Assembly (NCBI GenBank): GCA_026545225.1
Contig: CM048848.1
Span: forward strand, 28,002,806-28,066,805
Length of the DNA: 64,000 nucleotides
Direction of reading: 5' to 3'
Origin: Cornus controversa
Taxonomy: Eukaryota > Streptophyta > Magnoliopsida > Cornales > Cornaceae
The notes under the pieces are model-generated. The model had not been told where the DNA came from. It ran no database searches and worked only from the letters and a program-made list of their open reading frames with translations. Positions 34,921 through 46,225 of the stretch are shown in pieces. The stretch's first letter is position 1; every line of letters begins with the position of its first letter. The translations under genes and the position numbers were made by a program.

Positions 34921-35189
34921 CCCCTCACCCCGTCATAACTTGTACACCACCCGCCCATCAGCCATCTTAACCCAAGTCCATGTGACTTCCTTGTCTGCGG
35001 CTCTCTTGTATGAGGATTCGGCATTTAGATCCTCTATTTTGGCAAAGGAATAGCATGGATTTCTTCCTATTTTCTGGTCATCGTATTCATTATAGAAAAT
35101 GGCATCAGAGAAATGGGGTTCAGAGGGACAGAAAGGGTCTTTGAGGCGTTAAGCGTCATAGTTCCTTTCCCCCAATTTGCTTTTATGAC

Positions 35190-35816
35190 TTAATGGTAAG
35201 AGGATGGTACTATGCCATACACATGCATCCACGATCTTTTGAGTAACAATTGATAAGAGGACTCTCCATTAATTACATGAAATTTGGTAGGAGCTCTAAT
35301 TCTTCCTACTTTCAAATCAACTGTCACGTATCTAATTATGGACTGCTGGCCACCGTTGAATGTCGTGATGCTTATAGGTTGATAAATGATTTTTGACTCC
35401 AAAAATTGCACCGCTTTCAAAGTGGTTAAATGTATGATATTAATAGAGACTTCGCTGTCGAGGAAGGCTCCTTTCAAATGTTTTTCATTGACCGTGGTAA
35501 AAACATAAAGAGGTATGTTATGAGGAAAAGGGACTTGCTTATCTGTCGTTGAAAAGATAATCTCTCCTATCTTAGGTGTAGTGTATTTTCCCGAGCCTTT
35601 CACTTGGTGGCCTAAAGTCGCAATTGTCTATTCTTTCAAAAATTCTTTGACTTGGTCCTCAATTGGTAGGCCATTAAAGAAACAATCAATCTCATAGCCA
35701 GATATCATATTTTTCTTGTCCAGAGTTGGATGTAGCTCTTCCTTTGTGAAATCAGTAGTTTCGATTGTCACTACATGTTGTGGGAATAGATTAGTGACAA
35801 TGTTTCTTCCACTCAA
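35190..35816 (-). pseudogene. Protease region of the Tat element
   Basis: The minus strand reads LKGAFLDSEVSINIIHLTTL and later HVINGESSYQLLLKRSWMHV, the aspartic protease layout of Tat elements. The active-site triplet reads DSE instead of the usual D-S/T/N-G, so this copy is probably dead. A broken linker with zinc-finger-like remnants lies to its right. Confidence 0.7.
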
Positions 35817-36107
35817 ATCTATGCTCTTCTCGGTGATCTTTCATTGTACCAGTCCTCTAAAGGTCCAGCAATCTGTCAAGGGATGTCGTGTGCTCCGGTG
35901 GAACGGGCAATAATTAGGCTTTGCTTTCTCCTCTTTTATCAAGATTCTCTCAATTCCTGGCAAGGTAATAACTCCGTCTTTTACCCATTGATTGAGCAAA
36001 GAAACTGCTTCCTTGAGTTCGAAAGGAAGTGGAGCTGGTTTCGTCCTTCGAGGCCTTCCTAAACCTGCATTCTGTTGTTGTTTCTGAGTGACCGCGACTG
36101 TGACCCT

Positions 36108-36730
36108 CTAGGCAAAGATGGTTCCTTTGGCAGGCGGGGGGATGATCTCCCCAAGATGCTTGGCATTGTTCATTAGGGCCAAAAAGGTCTTGATCTCATA
36201 ATTGATCAGATGTACCTTATATTCATGAAGCATTCCATCGGCGTATACCTTTATAAGTTGAGCCTCCGATGTTAGCTCAGAACATTCTAAAGATGTCTCC
36301 CAAAAATGCTTGACATAGACAACTATCTCCTCCCCTAGCTTCTGTTTGTGCCTAGTTAGTGATAGCATTGTAACCCTTTCCTCCGTAGTGAAATTTTTTT
36401 CATAAAACTTAGCCAGCATGTCAGGCCAATTCGGGATAGTGCTCGGTGTAAGACTCATGTACCAAGTGTAGGCCCTTCCTGTCAGAGACTTGGAGAATTC
36501 CCTGAGCTTGAGGTGTTCATTGTTACGAATAGCGCCCAATGTATCAATAAATTGTGAAATACGTTCCCGCGCATTGCCTTCTTTACTATTGAACTACTTG
36601 AACTTTGGATCAAAATACCCTTCAGGATAGGGAGAGTCAAACTCGCAGGGTCATATGGTGGAGAAATATCGATGTCAACCACTGAATCCTTCTTGTAACT
36701 TAAAATTTTCTGTAATTTTTCCAGCATCAC
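36108..36730 (-). pseudogene. Gag of the Tat element
   Basis: The minus-strand frames hold LREFSKSLTGRAYTWYMSLT, WPDMLAKFYEKNFTTEERVT and VVYVKHFWETSLECSEL, typical of the Ty3/gypsy gag core. A frame change near 36500 separates an N-terminal piece (36482-36730). Gag would form the particle shell. This one is decayed. Confidence 0.78.
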
Positions 36731-37172
36731 AAATGAAGGATAGGAGGAAGGTTGGTTATTTTGACAATTCTCGACTGTTGTTGTAGTCTTGGTCGCTATA
36801 TTAGGTTCGGATTCAAGAATTATTTTAGGTTCTGGGGCAAAGTTTTGATTTATTGGAGCTATAGGACTAGGATCATCTGGCTTTGTCTGTTAAGCCTTTA
36901 AAAACTGAAGTATTTACATCTGTGTTTCTTGAATATTCATTAGAGTTTGCAAAACCACTAGAGACATACAGACCTGAGGTTGTGACTAAGACAAATTCAT
37001 CGACGTTGCTTCATCATGCTGAGTTTTGCACTGCCTTAGCGGAGCTGGCTATGGAATATGGGATGTGGTAGGTTCTTGAGCTTCTGTAGTAAGTATTTGT
37101 GCAGTTGCAAAAATCTAATCTCCCTTTCACTTGGATCGTCGTTGTCCAGCCATTGTGAGAGGTAATCCTTAT

Positions 37173-37189
37173 CCAGTGAAGTCACCAAA
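37173..37189 (-). other. Likely primer binding site of the Tat element
   Basis: On the minus strand TTTGGTGACTTCACTGG follows directly after the 5' LTR end at 37190. It resembles the TGGCGACTCCACTGG-type site of Tat/Ogre elements. The tRNA identity is not certain. Confidence 0.55.
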
Positions 37190-37429
37190 TATAAAGGTGG
37201 AAGTTCTGCTAAAAGGAGTGAATAACACTTGGCTGGTCCAGGATGAATATGCAGTTGTATTAAAGAAACAATCTGAGCAAATGATTGAAGAGAGAGAGAG
37301 AGAGTATGTAGAACTAAATTTAAACTGTATAGAAGAGAGAGTTGAGGAAGAGATGGGAGAGAGAGAAAACAAGTATGACTGAGAGAGAGAGGGGGGTCAT
37401 AGTGGACTAACTGCCTTCACACCATTAGG

Positions 37430-37439
37430 TATTTATAGA
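37430..37439 (-). promoter_or_regulatory. TATA box of the Tat LTR
   Basis: TCTATAAATA on the minus strand, about 240 bp before the LTR end. The counterpart in the other LTR is near 22700. Transcription would go leftward into gag. Confidence 0.5.
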
Positions 37440-38269
37440 CCTTAGGTATGAGCCTTCGACAGCTGTCAACCTACATGGCACAAGCCCATCATGCCATGTG
37501 TCCCTTCTTTTGTTATACATGGTTGAAGCCATGAAGATCTCTTCCGTGATCGCGGGTAAGTCTTACGATAGTATTCTATTAAAAGCACAATACATAATGC
37601 CCCTTGTGAGTCACATAGCTATGCTTTAGACTTCAACGAGCCTTTCTCTCAATCCTCCATTCCACACTCAACCCATCTTCCCGGCTGGAGTTATAACGCC
37701 ATATATTCTGTTATGACACCATAACCGCCCGACTCATATCACAATGCGCCTCTGTACTAGAAATGACCCGCGGGTCCCGATGGCTTTATAGGAGCTATAT
37801 CCCATCAAGGCTAGAAGTAACGTCTCGACAAGTTACTTTCCATCTTGAGGAGCAGAGCCAGTAATCCTCCGTACAGTCCCTGCTTATGAGAGCTATCACT
37901 CGAGGTCATGAGCTCGGAGCTACATAATCATCCATTCCTCCATGATTTCGCACAACCCTAGGGTATGCTAAGGTGTTAATCCAAAACATAGCCGCAGGGG
38001 AAGTTGCCCCAGTCATCCCTTATCCTTCGTAGGTTAAAGTCACCCGTGACCGCTTCATAAGTTAAAGCACTTATGACCGCTTGGAATAAGTCACCTGCGA
38101 CCGCTTCATAATTTAAAGAACTTATGACCGCTTGCAATACCTTCATGAGTTAAAGTCACCCGTGACCGCTTCATGAATTGGAGCACCCACGACCACTATA
38201 CAACCCTTAAAACCAACTTCCTTGATACCTAATCTAGTCCATCCGCCACCTGTCGGAACATGCAAAAGA

Positions 38270-38465
38270 TCCACTCGTGACCCATTAGTCTTGCGCAGGG
38301 TCCACTCGTAACCCGTGGGTCACGGGCAAGATCCACTCGTGACCCGTGAGTCAGAGGTAAGATCCACTCACAACCTGTGGGTCGCAAGTAGGATCCACTT
38401 GCAACCCATGGGTTGTGAGCAAGGTCCACTCGCGATCCATGGGTCGCGGGAAGGGTCCGCCTGCC
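38270..38465. repeat. 31 bp palindromic minisatellite in Tat 5' LTR
   Basis: Seven starts exactly 31 bp apart. Each unit has the ACCCGTGGGT palindrome core. Matches 27279-27445. Confidence 0.88.
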
Positions 38466-38534
38466 TAGGGATAAGGACCCATTATTTTGCCTTCTGGACT
38501 TCGCTCTTTATGTTTTGACGTACACTTCTTTACA

Positions 38535-38730
38535 CAAATTACTTAAGTTAAAACTCTTACATATAGCCTATACATATCAAACCCACTCATTTCAGTCCTA
38601 TGCAATTAATTTAAATAATTCATAATAACATAAGAATTAAATTCTCGATCCAATAATAATAATGCATCAGCATGTGGTCGGGTGTATCAATCTATATGCA
38701 TCAAAATCACAAAACCAACTTGCATTCACA

Positions 38731-38783
<53 letters not shown>

Positions 38784-39250
38784 GAAGAAGGATTAACTTG
38801 CATTGACTTGAAATTCTCTTGATTTACTTTGCTGAATTTTTTTCTCCTTTAGCCGAACCTTCCCTCTCCTTTTCTTTTTTTTTTCTTCTTCTTCTCCTTT
38901 TCTCCTCTTACTCTCTCTCTCTCAGTTTTGCAAACCCAGAACTGCCTTATTTTCTTTTTCTTTCTCCTACTACACTAAATACAAATATAAGCTCATGGTC
39001 AAATCTTTTCATACATGTTATAACATCCAGTCATGCATCATGATACATGTCCACCATTCATATTAAAAACACAGGTAAATCATGTGTTTTTATTTTTAAA
39101 TGTTTTATAAAATTAACCATATATATCTATATTCTTTTCTTGGGCATGTCAAACTCACATGGATTGGTTTCTTTTGAAAACCACTCTTCTCCTATATCAC
39201 ACACATATATATATAATAAAAGCACTATAATAACACTACTTTCTAAGCAG
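38535..39250 (-). repeat. LTR of minus-strand Ty3/gypsy element, probable part 2
   Basis: Starts at the right target duplication of the Tat element. It holds an AT microsatellite (about 38736-38779) and a pyrimidine-rich leader-like stretch (about 38845-38930) like that of other LTRs. I infer it continues the LTR begun at 20773. No clear terminus was found, so the right limit is approximate. Confidence 0.4.
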
Positions 39251-39576
39251 CCACTCAAAATGAACTTTGAGTAATTCAAATATAGACTAGTTATGTCATG
39301 TGCACACTACCACAATCCAAATTACCTGTGCATATTAGCAAAACTTCACTATAACTAAGTTTTCAGTGAGCACTAAGTTCTCATTGGACTTTCTTAATGC
39401 CTTGCCGTTTTGATTGACAATTGGTCCATCTATACGTCTTTTGGCTCTCATTTGGACTTTCTTATGCCTTGTCATTTTGGGTCTTTTCCTCCGTTTACGA
39501 TTTGGTTGATCCTCTCTTGTGACTTATCCTTAAAAAAATAAAAGTGAAAACCTATTCATTAATTATATATATGAAA

Positions 39577-39822
39577 AATGCTACATGTCTCGAATAAATA
39601 TCCCAAAATATATCTCTAATCTATGTGACAGGTGATATGGTGATTAGTTAATCTAAAAATAGACATCAACATGTATATTAGAACACCGGTACTCCGTGTA
39701 TGGGGAGAATCCCACCAATACTAACTCACCATTTAATTTTATCTCCTAAAATAATGCGTTATATCACCTACCACATAAATTCAAGATATATTTCGGGATA
39801 TTTATTCGGGACGTGTTGCATT
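39577..39822. mobile_element. MITE with about 37 bp inverted ends
   Basis: Left end AATGCTACATGTCTCGAATA and, on the other strand, right end AATGCAACACGTCCCGAATA pair over about 37 bp with few mismatches. The interior is AT-rich and non-coding. Flanks are AT repeats, so the target duplication, and hence the superfamily, cannot be told. A related fragment is near 19728. Confidence 0.7.
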
Positions 39823-40224
39823 GCTATATATATATTAGTTCTTTTTGCCTACTATTTTTTCTTTTAAGATTAGCTTAGGATTTGCCTTGTGTGATTGGTG
39901 CATTAGGGTTATGGTGTGCGCCATCTAGGATTTAATGCTCTCTTTTTTCCTTTTTTTTCTTCAATAAAACTCAAATTAATTTATCTACTTGTAAATATGT
40001 TAGAGGTTAATTTATAAAACTCCCATATACTTGTATATTTTAATCATATGACCCCTTTATCCTAATTAAACCTCATTAAATAATCATGAAGTCTTTAAAT
40101 TTTCATTAATGTACTCCGGTGAGTGGAATGTGCAAGAGGAAGTTTGTCCGTTCACGAAATATGTAAGAGCTATGTTAGCAGGACATATTTGATTAGTTCA
40201 GAGATTTATTTAGTAGTTGAGATG

Positions 40225-40543
40225 TGTTGTATAATAGTAGTATATAATAACTATTAAACTATATATTTATATTAGAGAGAAGAGAGCAGTATTAGAGAGA
40301 AAAGAGAGATAGCAAGAGAAGAGAGAGAGATTGTGCTGATATCAAAAGAGAGAGAGAGAGAATGGTTACAAATCTGTCCGGATTGTTTTATTGAGAGATA
40401 AAGAGTCCTCTGTTCATACACCAAGCATACATATATATAGACAACACAATGAGGAGGCTTATTTAAGATCAGGATAGAAGAAGGAAGAAATGATAAAAAA
40501 GATGAGATAGTAAAGTGGGTGGATCCCACAGACATTCATAATA
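40225..40543 (-). repeat. 3' LTR of the copia element
   Basis: Begins TGTTGTATAATAG on the plus strand and ends at CATTCATAATA, matching 46010-46225 plus 52852-52983. The purine tract AAGGGGGAG (minus strand) follows at about 40544-40552. Confidence 0.8.
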
Positions 40544-40986
40544 CTCCCCCTTGGGGTCCACTCAACAAATGGTATTGCATAATTAGAACTGTCTCATTAA
40601 AACCTTGTTAGAAAAACTCAATGGGATAAAATCTGATCGAAGAAAAAAAAGTGCAGTATGCTAATACCTTTTCAAACAAATTCTCCCCCTTATCAGCATG
40701 AAAAATCTTTGAGCTGCTGCATTTCAATATTGTGAACCAATAAGAAAGATGAGATATTAAAGTGGGTGGACCCCACACACATTCATAATACTCCCCCTTG
40801 GGGTCCACTCAACAAATGGTATTGCATAATTAGAACTGCCTTATTAAAACCTTGTTAGAAAAACTCAATGGGATAAAACCTGATCGAAGAAAAAAAAGTG
40901 CAGTATGCTAATACCTTTTCAAACAAATTCTCCCCCTCATCAGCATGAAAAATCTTTGAGCTGTCGCATTCCAATATTGTGAATCA
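40493..40986. repeat. 247 bp tandem duplication across the copia LTR/polypurine junction
   Basis: 40493-40739 and 40740-40986 are near-identical. Each carries the LTR edge, the CTCCCCCTTGGGG tract and the CAATGGGATAAAA segment. The second copy is closer to the right LTR in its LTR-edge part. The element therefore has two possible polypurine tracts. Confidence 0.85.
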
Positions 40987-42055
40987 ATTTCTTGAATGTC
41001 GTGGTAGGCAGAGCTTTAGTGAACAGGTCTGCCAAATTATCACACGAACGAATTTGTTGGACATCAAAGAATTTTGGTGAGATGTGCTTGGTTCTGTCTC
41101 CCTTGATATAGCCTCCTTTGATTTGCACAAGACATGCAGCATTATCTTCATATAATATCGTTGATATATTATTTATTGAGGAGAGTCCACAGTTTTCTCA
41201 AATATGCTGTATCATAGATCTTAGCCAGACACACTCTCGGCTCGCTTCATGAATTGCGAGTATTTCAGAATGATTTGAAGAGGTTGTTGTCATTGTCTGT
41301 TTCATGAATCTCTATGATATAGCAGTGTCACCACAAGTAAATACATATCCTATTTGTAATTGAGTTTTATGTGGATCAGAAAGATAACCTGCATCTGCAT
41401 ATCCAACTAATTGAGATTTTGATTTATTTGAATAAAATAATCTCATATCAGTGGTCCCACGAAGATATCTCATTATATGCTTGACACCATTCCAATGTCT
41501 GCGGGTTGGTGCAGAACTGTACCATGCCAGTAAGTTCACTGGAAAAGCTATATCCGGTCGTGTGCAATTTGTAAGGTACATCAGTGCACCAATAGCACTC
41601 AGATATGGAATTTCAGGACCAAGCAATTCTTCATTATCTTCTCGAGGATGAAATGGATCTTTCTTCACATCAAGTGATCGGACGACCATTGGAGAACTTA
41701 ATGGATGAGTTTTATCCATATAAAATCGCTTTAAAACTTTTTCTGTATATGTTGACTGATGGATAAGAATTTCGCTTGGTAAATATTCAATTTGTAATTC
41801 GAGGCAAAATCTCATTTTTCCAAGCTCTTTCATTTCGAATTCTTTCTTTAAATAATCAGCAGTCGGGGTGAGCTCATCAGGAGTTCCCACGAGGTTTAAA
41901 TCATCAACATATACAGCTATAATTGCAAATTCAGATCCTGATTTTTTAATGAAAATACATGAACAGATTGGATTATTTACATATCCTTTTTTGATTAAGT
42001 ACTCGCTAAGGCGATTATACCACATGCGTTCAGATTGCTTTAATCTGTACAACGA
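40940..42055 (-). pseudogene. Copia reverse transcriptase C-terminal part and RNase H
   Basis: The longest frame (41312-42052) reads MYRLKQSERMWYNRLSEYL, then the catalytic YVDDLNLVGT, then YLSAIGALMYLTNCTRPDI and RHWNGVKHIMRYLRGTTDM. It then enters RNase H (LVGYADAGYLSDPH). After a break, 40940-41128 gives the RNase H end (SCDNLADLFTKALPTTTFKK). The polymerase Asp pair is kept. Confidence 0.88.
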
Positions 42056-43100
42056 TCATTGTAACTTGATTGAATAGATCGACTGTGGTTTTGAAGCGTT
42101 TGCTTCAGGCATTTAAAATCCTTTAGGGATTTTCATATAAATATCACTATCAAGTGATCCATATAAATATGTTATAACCACGTCCATTAGATGCATATTC
42201 AGCCTTTCTGTGGCTGCCAAATTAATTAGGAATCAGAATGTAATTGCATCCATTATCGGAGAGTATGTTTCCTCATAGTCAATGCCAGGCCTCTGTGAGA
42301 AACCTTGTGCCACTAAGCAAGCTTTGTATCTCATAATTTCATTTTTCTAATTTCTTTTCTGTACAAATACCCATTTGTACCCCACAGGCTTGACACCTTC
42401 AGGTGTCTGGATTATTGGTCAAAATACTTCATATTTTGCCAGTGAAGTTAATTATGCCTGTATTGCCTCTTTCCATTTTGGCCAATCATTTCTACGTTGA
42501 CATTCGTCAACATATTGAGGTTCAGGATCCTCATTATCTCTTGCAATATCAAGAGCAACTGCAAAAGAGAATATGTTGTCGACAAGAATATCATTTTTAT
42601 TCCATCTATTTGCATAATTTATTGATATCTCATCATTTTCAGGTACGACTACCTCTTTTTGTGCCTCATCAAGGGCTATCATTTCTTCAGGGGTTATTAT
42701 TTCTCCCTTTGTAAGTATGGCCTCTTCAGGAGTGCCATCTTCTTTATCTACTTTCTCTTGTACTTTCCTCTTTCGAGGAACAGTATCTTTTGCACCAATG
42801 GGTCTCCCACGCTTTAGGCATGTTTTAGATGCATCTGCTGCAATACTTATAGATTGTCCAACAGGGATATCTATTCGTGCTAGAAAATTGGCAGTAGGGA
42901 TATGAGATTGTATCACCTTATTTATATCAGTAAATGCATCTGGCAATTGATTTGCAATACTTTGCAAATGAATGATTCTCTTAACTTCAAGATCTCTTTG
43001 ACTTGTAGGGGGATCGGATTCTCTTAACTTCAAGTTCTCTTTGACTTGTAGGGTGATCAAAATGTGATAATGTCGTATCATTCCAAGTGATTTTATGCTG
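42055..43100 (-). pseudogene. Copia integrase-RT linker and N-terminal reverse transcriptase
   Basis: The minus-strand frame 42452-43081 has LKRGRPIGAKDTVPRKRK-type basic linker sequence and QRRNDWPKWKEAIQA, the usual entry to copia reverse transcriptase. The part between 42055 and 42452 continues in broken frames. Confidence 0.75.
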
Positions 43101-44310
43101 TTATTCAGGCTGTGTCATTTCTCCCCCTAATGGTGGGAACACTACCTCATCAAAATGACAATCAGCAAATCTTGCTTTAAACAAATCTCCTGTCATAGGT
43201 TTAAGATATCTAATGATAGATGGAAAGTCAAAATCTATATAAATTCCAAGTCTACGCTGAGGGCCCATTTTTGTTCGTTGTGGTGGTGCAATAGGCACAA
43301 AGACAAAAACTAAAAACTCGTAAATGAGAGATATTTGGTTGTTGACCAACCATAAGTTATAGAGGTGAAAAACTATAGTAAACAGTTGGTCTAATACGAA
43401 CTAATGATGTTGCATGCAATATGGCATGTCCCCAGGCTGACACAGGGAGTTTTGTTTTCATAAGTAATGGTCTGGCAATCAATTGAAGATGTTTTATAAA
43501 AGACTCTGTTAGACCATTTTGAGTATAAATGTGTACAACAGGGTGTTCAATATCAGTGCCAATAGACATGCAATAGTCATTGAACGTTTTAGATGTAAAT
43601 TCTCTGGCATTATCAAGACGAATTGCCTTGATTGGATAATCCAGGAATTGTGCTCTTAAACGAATTGTTTGGGTCAAAAGTCTAGCAAATGCTACATTTC
43701 GAGTAGAAAGTAAACAGACATGGGACCATTTAGTTGATGCATCAATTAAAACCATAAATAACGAAATGGTCCACATGATGGGTGAATAGGTCCACATATA
43801 TCTCCGTGGATCCTTTGTAAGAAATTAGGGGATTCAACAACAACTTTTGAAGGAGATGACCTCCCAATTAACTTTCCTTGTGAGCATGCAATGCATGTAT
43901 AATCACTTGTTAAAAGAATTTTTTGATTCTTTAATGGATGCCCATTTGAATTTTTAATAATTCGGCGCATCATTGTTGACCCAGGATGACCAAGCCGATT
44001 ATGCCATAATATAATTTTTTTGGGTCAGAGCACTTCTAGTGCATCACTACATGTGATTTAATTGCTCTTATCTTCATAAAATATAACCTAGAAGAGAAAG
44101 CAGGGAGTTTTTCTAAAACATGCTTCCGGCATAAAATAGTTGATGTAATGCATAAATATTTCATACTCCCTTTATTTATTATTTCAATATGATATCCGTT
44201 ATGATGTATATCTTTAAAACTCAACAGATTTCTCTTGGATCTGGTTGAGTAGAGAGCATCATCAATATGCAATTGTGTTCCACATGGTAACACAATATTA
44301 GTCATTCCAG
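43100..44310 (-). pseudogene. Copia integrase and pre-integrase domain
   Basis: Minus-strand pieces: TQLHIDDALYSTRSKRNLLS (pre-integrase, 44036-44305), HGDICGPIHPSCGPFRY near 43746-43830, IRLDNAREFTSKTFNDYCMS and HIYTQNGLTESFIKHLQLIA (43357-43797). These are the copia integrase core pieces. The last shows GLTES with the Glu kept. Frames are interrupted. Confidence 0.8.
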
Positions 44311-44365
44311 AACCATCAATCAGGTCTATGGAACTTGATATGGGAAAAATATTTTCTTTCTCTCA

Positions 44366-44395
44366 GGATAGTATGTGTCGTGGCACTGTCTACCA
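44366..44395 (-). pseudogene. Copia protease active site
   Basis: Minus strand reads LVDSATTHTIL, the copia protease signature, inside a broken frame between gag and the pre-integrase domain. Confidence 0.7.
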
Positions 44396-44437
44396 AACAT
44401 ATATCTTCATCATTTACCTTGGATGTGGGCAATGCAT

Positions 44438-44650
44438 TGATCAAATCCATTTTCTAAAAATAAAAAAACTTCATTACATTAATAAAAGTATAATTACAAA
44501 CAAAACTTGTAATAATACACTAATAAAAACCAAAGGAAATTATTGATCAAATCCATTTTCTAAAAAGAAACAAACTTCATTACATTAATAAAAGTATAAT
44601 TACAAACAAAACTTGTAATAATACACTAATAAAAATTAAAGAAAATTATA
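44438..44650. repeat. About 106 bp tandem duplication inside copia gag-pol
   Basis: GATCAAATCCATTTTCTAAA through CTAATAAAAA is present twice, back to back. It interrupts the reading frame. Confidence 0.85.
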
Positions 44651-44689
44651 TCTAATTGATGTGGACATTTCCATCATTAGTTCATAGAT

Positions 44690-45480
44690 AATTTATTTCA
44701 GGGAGGTATTCATAGAAATCTGAATATTTAGATAATTGATGGCTACCGGTTTATAATTTTCGATAGCATTTGTTTCAATCTCTTTTTCCTTCCCTTTTTC
44801 TTTGATTTGAAGCTTGATATAGCTCAATGAAGTGTTTGGGCATTTCGGCAGGTCTGTGACCAATGCCCTTTCATACCACAGCGAAAGCAAACATTTTCAT
44901 ATTGTTTGGAGGTTGCATTCGGCACACCTTTTAATTTTTCTTGCTTTGCCCCACTTGCATTTCCTTCATGATAATATGGTGTGTAGTTCCTACTAGGAAA
45001 CTCAAATGAAGGATAACCACCATAATTATTATTTCTACCGTGGCCACGACCACGTCCACGACACTTTCACGTCCACGACCATTAAAGGATGCTGAATATG
45101 CTTCAGTTAATGAAGTTGATCCGGTAGGACGTGATATGTGATTTTCTAATAAGAGCTCATTATTTTGTTTAGCTACTAATAAATAAGATATCAACTCAGA
45201 ATATCTTGTAAAATGTCTCTCTCGATACTGTTGCTGGAGGAGCTAGTTCGAGGGATGAAATGTGGTAAATATATTTTTTTTCTAACATATCCACATCATT
45301 TTTAGGCTCTCCACATAAATTCATTTGGGAGCTAATTCGGAATAGAGCTGAATTATATTCTATTACCGATTTATAATCAAACAACTTCAATTTTGACTAG
45401 TTGTCTCGAGCTCTTGGCAGGATTATAGTTCTTTGATGTTCGAACCTATCCTTCAATTTTTTCCATAGTGTGGACGAGTC
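44690..45480 (-). pseudogene. Copia gag with zinc knuckle
   Basis: On the minus strand, reading leftward, the gag core (SVIEYNSALFRISSQMNLCG) comes first. Then follow a glycine/arginine-rich part and a CCHC knuckle (CFRCGMKGHWSQTC) near 44850-44890. Frames are shifted between these parts. Confidence 0.78.
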
Positions 45481-45527
45481 TTTTATTGTAAGATACTCGA
45501 AAAATTTGTTAGAATTTTATATGTATA

Positions 45528-45589
45528 GTATATTGACAGAATAAAATAATATAAATATGAACATGTCACTTCGCAATCGGGAAGGACTT

Positions 45590-45644
<55 letters not shown>

Positions 45645-45716
45645 GTATATTGACAGAATAAAATAATATTAATATGAACATGTCACTTCGCAATCGAGAA
45701 GGACTTTATATATACA
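45528..45716. repeat. Direct repeat flanking a (GT)n microsatellite
   Basis: About 70 bp beginning AGTATATTGACAGAATAAAA occurs at 45528 and again at 45644. Between them lies a GT run (about 45606-45641). The region to about 45880 is ATATAT-rich and non-coding. Confidence 0.8.
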
Positions 45717-46009
45717 TATATATTATATATTTATATGTACATATAGATATATCTATATAAATATATAGATTATATGTATGGGGGTATATATATATATATA
45801 TATATATACATATACACCAATAGATATATTATATATTTATCTATATATATATAGATATATGTATAGATATATTTATCTATTGAAATGACATAAACATAAT
45901 TTTCGTACCTTTTACTTGGAAGTGAAAAATGAAATTGTCTTTCTCCGTTGGTCAGAACCTCGTACTTTTACTTGTCTTCTCTGGTAGTCAGAACCTCGTG
46001 CTGATAATG

Positions 46010-46225
46010 TGTTGTATAATAGTAGTATATAATAACTATTAAACTATATATTTATATTAGAGAGAAGAGAGCAGTATTAGAGGGAAAAGAGAGATAGCAA
46101 GAGAAGAGATAGAGATTGTGCTGATATCAAAAGAGCAGAGAGAGAATGGTTGCAAATCTGTCCGGATTGTTTTATTGAGAGAGAAAGAGAGTCCTCTGTT
46201 CATAGACCAAGCATACATATATATT
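46010..46225 (-). repeat. 5' LTR of the copia element, part 1
   Basis: Matches 40225-40440. A likely primer binding site (minus strand, ATTATCAGCACGAGG) lies just left of it at about 45994-46008. Continues after the insertion at 52852-52983. Confidence 0.82.

Larger units (their letters stand above)
22433..38534 (-). mobile_element. Tat-lineage Ty3/gypsy element, minus strand, 16.1 kb with nested insertion
   Basis: The LTRs are 22433-27532 (3' LTR, containing a nested element) and 37190-38534 (5' LTR). Both end CTTTACA on the right. They start TGTAAAGG (left copy) and TATAAAGG (right copy). The flanks CAGAT (22428-22432) and CAAAT (38535-38539) match at four of five bases, as an aged target duplication would. 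Between the LTRs, on the minus strand, come gag, protease, reverse transcriptase, RNase H, a second RNase H-like domain and integrase. Then about 4 kb of non-pol DNA follows before the 3' LTR. The second RNase H, the long spacer and the antisense frame in it are known traits of the Tat/Ogre group. All frames are broken. Confidence 0.85.
37190..38534 (-). repeat. 5' LTR of the Tat element, 1345 bp, undisturbed
   Basis: Matches 22433-23106 joined to 26822-27532. It contains a TATA box (minus strand, 37430-37439), the 50 bp tandem repeats (about 38028-38200) and the 31 bp minisatellite (starts 38270, 38301, 38332, 38363, 38394, 38425, 38456). Its site AGTTA at 37831-37835 is the empty counterpart of the insertion at 23107. 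Confidence 0.88.
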
